Shown: in pieces, positions 5,601 to 7,986 of the stretch
Numbering within the stretch: position 1 is the stretch's first letter
Layout: the number at the start of each line of letters is the position of its first letter
Assembly: GCA_964420925.1 (NCBI GenBank)
Contig: CAYQVB010000016.1
Span: 1 to 7,986 of the forward strand
Origin: JAJEAD01 sp964420925
GTDB lineage: Bacteria; Pseudomonadota; Gammaproteobacteria; HK1
Direction: 5' to 3'
DNA length: 7,986 nucleotides
The notes under the pieces: model-generated
Told to the model about the DNA's origin: nothing
Databases searched by the model: none
The model's input: only the letters and a program-made list of their open reading frames with translations
Made by a program: the position numbers and the translations under genes

Positions 5601-7931
5601 GACGCCCATGAGCTCGTCGGTGGAGACGCCCTCGTCCGGATCGGCTTCGATCAGCGTCCGGGCGATGGACAGGAGCTGTCGGTGGTAGGTGTCCGCGATT
5701 TGCGCGCCGTCGAGCCTGGAGCGCGCCTCCTCCACCGAGCTGACCCGAAGCGACGAGGGAAACACCTGCGTGCGATTCTCCTCCCGGGTCAGCAGCACCG
5801 CCTCCTCCAGCCAGGAGACGGCGGTGCGGACCCGAGTGTCGTCGGTGGCTGAGTCCCGCTCGAACGCGTTCTCGTCGTCCTCGCCAAGGATCTCGCCGGC
5901 GGTGGCGACCACCTCGCCGCCCAGCCGCTTCTTCCGGTCGAGGTTGCGCAGCGCCCGCAGCACGCCGTGGATCTCGCGCCGCGTGAGCCGCGAGCGCGCC
6001 GACATGCCGAACTGGCGCTCCACGTCCTCCGGCGTGTAGAGCAGCACGCAGCGCGCCGCCTCCCGATCGCGCCCCGCGCGCCCCGCCTCCTGGAGGTAGC
6101 TCTCCAGCGAACCGGGGATGTCGGCATGGACGACCAGCCTCACGTCCGGCTTGTCGATCCCCATGCCGAAGGCGTTGGTGGCCGCGATCACCCGCAGCTC
6201 GCCCTCGATGAAGCGCTTCTGCACGCTCTTCTTGGTCTCGGGCGACAGCTTGGAGTGAAAGTAGTCCGCCGAGACGTCCTTCTCCCGTAGGAACTCCGCC
6301 ACCTCCTCGGTCTGCCGGCGCGTGGCGCAGTAGACGATGGCGCCGCCGGGGGAGTGCGGCGGCAGGTCCGACATCAGGATCTGGTGCAGGTGGGCGAGCT
6401 TCTCGCCGTCCGTGGTCGGCACCACCGCGAAGTCCAGGTTCTCGCGCCGGGCGCCGCCGTCGAAGACCGTCAGCTCGATGCCGAGCTCGTCGCGGAAGTG
6501 CGACGCGATGTCGTCCCTCACGTCGGGCCTGGCGGTCGCGGTCAGGCAGAGCACCGGCGGGATCGGGCCCTCGCCCGCCTTCTCGCGGATGAAGCGCCCC
6601 ACGTAGCGGTAGTCGGGCCGGAAGTCGTGGCCCCACTTCGAGAGGCAGTGCGCCTCGTCCAGCACCCAGGCGCCGATCTCGCGCTGGTCGAGCACCCGGC
6701 GCAGGCGCGGGTTACGGAGCTGCTCGGGCGAGATGATGAGAATGCCCGCGTCCCCGAGCCGGACCCGGTCGAGCGCGTCGGCCCGCTCGGGCAGGGACAG
6801 CAATCCGTTGATGGCGACGCATGCGACGATGCCGTGCGCCTCCAACCCCTTCACCTGGTCCGCCATCAGCGCGACCAGCGGCGAGATCACCACCGTGAGT
6901 GCGCCGGTCTTGTCGTAACGGGACAGCGCTGGAATTTGGTAGCAGAGCGACTTGCCGGTGCCGGTGGGCAGAATTCCGAGGACGTGCTTACCGGTCATCG
7001 CCGCCTCGACGATGGAGCGCTGCATCGGCCGTCCGGTGTCCGGGTCCGCTGGTTCTGAGCGGAAGTCGGGGAAACCGAACCAGCGGGTGAGCTCCTTGCC
7101 CGCATCGTGCCGGTCCCCGCACCAGCCGCAGCCGGGATCGGTGCAGGCGATGTCGCGCAGATCGCGGACCAGCCGCCCCGCCTCCGGGAATTGGTGCCGC
7201 ACCCACGGCGGCATCACCGAATCGCCCCCGGACACCGACAGCCAGGCCAGTGCATACGCCAGCGCCCAACCGTGGGACCCGGGGTCAGTCAGAATCTCGC
7301 GTGCCCGGGTCTCGCAGGCCATCCCGGCCAGCCGGGCGCGAATCGCCTCGCGCGCCTCCGCGTCGGACGGACGCAGCGCGGCACGCACGCTCGAGAAGAA
7401 GGTATCGAAGCCCGAACCGTTCCCTTGCGCCGTGGTGAGCCAGTGCCAGGCGCCGATCAGATCCGGCGATTCCTTCTCGACGCGTGCCAGCGCCCGTCGC
7501 TGGTCGTCGAAAACGCCCAGAGTCAGCCGGGTGTCGAGCTCCGGGTCGTTGAGGCGCCCGCGCGTAAGCCGCCCGTCCTGGTAGTGCTTTATGAGACGGT
7601 GGTAGGGATTGCGAGGAAACGCCAGCGGGTTCAGCCACAGCGTATCCACCGGCGGGATGCCCAGGAGCCGCAGATCGGGCTTCGCCGCAGCCAGGTGCGA
7701 TAGGTCGAAGAAAATCAGGTTGTGGCCCAGCAGGAAGGCCGCCCCTTCGGCGAGCGCATCCAGCTCAGCGAGCGCCTTCGCCAGATTCCCGCCATGAAAC
7801 ACCAAGCGCCCGCCGGTATTGGGCCGCAACGCGGCGAAGGCGTGGATGCGCCGGTCCTGGACACCGACTTCGAGGTCCAGCGACAGGCAACGGGGCGAGA
7901 AGGTTCCAGTGTCTTTGGAGGCCGAAGTCAT
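2700..7931 (-). CDS. DEDD nuclease-like + RecQ-like helicase + UvrD/Rep-like helicase fusion protein (1743 aa)
   Basis: One uninterrupted frame. Residues about 15-150 resemble a DEDD 3'-5' exonuclease: D19 and E21 in 'SLDLEVG', D76 in 'GHNLIFFD', D133 in 'NDPELDTR'. A C263-x4-C268-x2-C271-x3-H275 cluster follows, possibly binding zinc. Residues about 300-640 are an SF2 RecQ-like motor: Q304, Walker A 'PTGTGKS' (322-328), 'DEAH' (425-428), the RecQ aromatic loop 'LSKWGHDFRPDY' (430-441), 'LTATA' (463-467), 'FGMGIDKPDVR' (588-598) and 'QEAGRAGRD' (614-622). Residues 650-1085 are poorly recognisable and may include a winged helix near 765-800. Residues about 1090-1560 are an SF1A UvrD/Rep-like motor: 'NPAQQ', Walker A 'AGPGSGKT' (1115-1122), 'DEYQD' (1238-1242), 'VGDDDQNIYAFNGA' (1271-1284), 'NYRST', 'TAHRAKGLEFD' (1515-1525) and 'YYVAMTRAR'. 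The tail (1620-1743) is unassigned. ATG is the only available start, since an in-frame TGA lies at 7956-7958; AGGGA precedes it closely. It likely unwinds and trims DNA; repair versus phage or plasmid defence is undecided. Confidence 0.93.
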   Translation of the reverse strand: MTSASKDTGTFSPRCLSLDLEVGVQDRRIHAFAALRPNTGGRLVFHGGNLAKALAELDALAEGAAFLLGHNLIFFDLSHLAAAKPDLRLLGIPPVDTLWLNPLAFPRNPYHRLIKHYQDGRLTRGRLNDPELDTRLTLGVFDDQRRALARVEKESPDLIGAWHWLTTAQGNGSGFDTFFSSVRAALRPSDAEAREAIRARLAGMACETRAREILTDPGSHGWALAYALAWLSVSGGDSVMPPWVRHQFPEAGRLVRDLRDIACTDPGCGWCGDRHDAGKELTRWFGFPDFRSEPADPDTGRPMQRSIVEAAMTGKHVLGILPTGTGKSLCYQIPALSRYDKTGALTVVISPLVALMADQVKGLEAHGIVACVAINGLLSLPERADALDRVRLGDAGILIISPEQLRNPRLRRVLDQREIGAWVLDEAHCLSKWGHDFRPDYRYVGRFIREKAGEGPIPPVLCLTATARPDVRDDIASHFRDELGIELTVFDGGARRENLDFAVVPTTDGEKLAHLHQILMSDLPPHSPGGAIVYCATRRQTEEVAEFLREKDVSADYFHSKLSPETKKSVQKRFIEGELRVIAATNAFGMGIDKPDVRLVVHADIPGSLESYLQEAGRAGRDREAARCVLLYTPEDVERQFGMSARSRLTRREIHGVLRALRNLDRKKRLGGEVVATAGEILGEDDENAFERDSATDDTRVRTAVSWLEEAVLLTREENRTQVFPSSLRVSSVEEARSRLDGAQIADTYHRQLLSIARTLIEADPDEGVSTDELMGVSGLSPEGVRGALYDLERLGIASNDTALTAFVHSGVERSSRKRLEEAENLEAALIANLRDRTPDLSREESSTLHLRIASQALRDAGEAEPLPERLWRILRSISFDGRGEGSGGGSLRLRKSDAETVHVTLLRNNWGALEKTASHRREGASRLLEHLLACLPPGTRGTDLLAETTLGRLLEALESDLVLKSRMKHPRKLLERALLWLHEQEVIRLHKGLAVFRQAMTIRLAEDTPRRGFATGDFEPLKLHYQGQVLQIHVMEEYARRGLEATADALHLAMDYFSRGQEDFLRRWLPDRDKEIERQTTPESWRAIVESLNNPAQQRIVADDREQTNVLVLAGPGSGKTRVLVHRIAYLVRARRENPRGILALAYNRHAAVEIRRRLTDLVGNDAWGVTVLTCHGLAMRLTGASFSGRAERPDGEVFQEVVRQAVALLRGEGLPPEEADEQRERLLVGFRWILVDEYQDIDADQYELISALVGRTLEEGDRKLTLFAVGDDDQNIYAFNGASVEFIRRFEADYGPKPAFLTANYRSTGHIIEAANALIEPARDRMKTGHPIRIDRARAKDPPGGDWPELDSVAQGRVQILPAQSDPIAQAHAAMTELARLAGLDPDWDWSRCAVIAREWRYLEPVRAWCEVHDIRAQMGNEEIPTFWRLRETQALVAWLRGRESRLVSGADLHGWLDEHPRARWFKLLREAVDEHALETGGGAEVPVEHFIEWLAEWGRDVRRRQRGLLLVTAHRAKGLEFDHVVVLDGGWDRFGKDEDPDAPRRLYYVAMTRARQTLALARLVESRPPPSLDAGWRDFVREPPPPEYLAQRHPLQHAIADSPSVLQCRSGGELRENPEHLRALFRRYRHPPLGKINLGFAGRQRSPHPVHRAITSLKPGDPLVARIDAHERWELIDRSGTVVGRLARAFEPPAGMRCVSAAVHAVVTWSRDASEPEFRDGLKCDRWEVVVPELIFEPDA

Positions 7932-7986
7932 ACCATCCCTGGACCGTGCGTTCCGTCAGCCGGTCGACTCGCGACCACCGACGTTC
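7932..7986 (-). promoter_or_regulatory. Leader of the nuclease-helicase gene (partial)
   Basis: Only 55 bp upstream of the helicase gene are in the window. AGGGA sits four bases before the ATG and is the likely ribosome-binding site, although the spacing is short. The in-frame TGA at 7956-7958 rules out any start further upstream. I see no convincing -10/-35 pair here, so the promoter probably lies outside the window or the gene is cotranscribed with one further right. Confidence 0.45.

Noticed and set aside
5260..6636. A 458-codon minus-strand frame in another register within the helicase gene
   Set aside because: The translation is dominated by Arg, Gly and Ala and fully overlaps the RecQ motor and middle-region coding sequence; it is a frame shadow.
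1..7986. CRISPR array, tRNA or rRNA genes, integrase or transposase genes
   Set aside because: No regularly spaced repeats, no tRNA- or rRNA-like sequence, and no recombinase motifs were found on either strand, so the integration model rests only on the duplicated gene ends.

Overview
The window is GC-rich chromosomal DNA with the gene texture of a proteobacterium; nothing here (no rRNA, tRNA or lineage marker) fixes the genus. It looks like a patchwork accessory region beside a metabolic gene. Apart from the first gene, every supported gene reads on the minus strand.

Layout from left to right. (1) Positions 1-147 (+) are the last 48 codons of a GcvT-fold (folate-binding aminomethyltransferase family) protein. 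(2) Convergent with it is a two-gene VapBC-type toxin-antitoxin operon: an AbrB-fold antitoxin (604-867) followed, with a 4-bp overlap, by a PIN-domain ribonuclease toxin (227-607). Its upstream DNA holds AT-rich inverted repeats and a 9-bp direct repeat that look like an operator. (3) From 868 to 1288 there is no complete gene, but the stretch is not blank. It contains a 76-bp relic matching the 3' part of the large helicase gene, joined almost directly to a 57-bp second copy of the 3' end of the GcvT-family gene, then a coding-like scrap of unknown origin. (4) Positions 1289-2518 (-) encode an Old Yellow Enzyme-family flavin oxidoreductase, noticeably poorer in G+C than its neighbours. (5) The gap 2519-2699 holds three short perfect inverted repeats. 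(6) Positions 2700-7931 (-) encode one intact 1743-residue protein joining an N-terminal DEDD-type exonuclease-like domain, a Cys/His cluster, a complete RecQ-like SF2 helicase and a complete UvrD/Rep-like SF1A helicase.

The helicase giant is the most interesting object. One chain carries a putative 3'-5' nuclease and two helicase motors from different superfamilies, a combination that suggests DNA-end processing in repair or defence against foreign DNA; this role is inferred. Its association with a toxin-antitoxin module, a low-GC metabolic gene and duplicated gene fragments fits an accessory island. The flavin oxidoreductase has no evident functional link to the helicase. The 57-bp repeats at the two ends of the toxin-antitoxin segment suggest an integration or recombination event at the 3' end of the GcvT-family gene.
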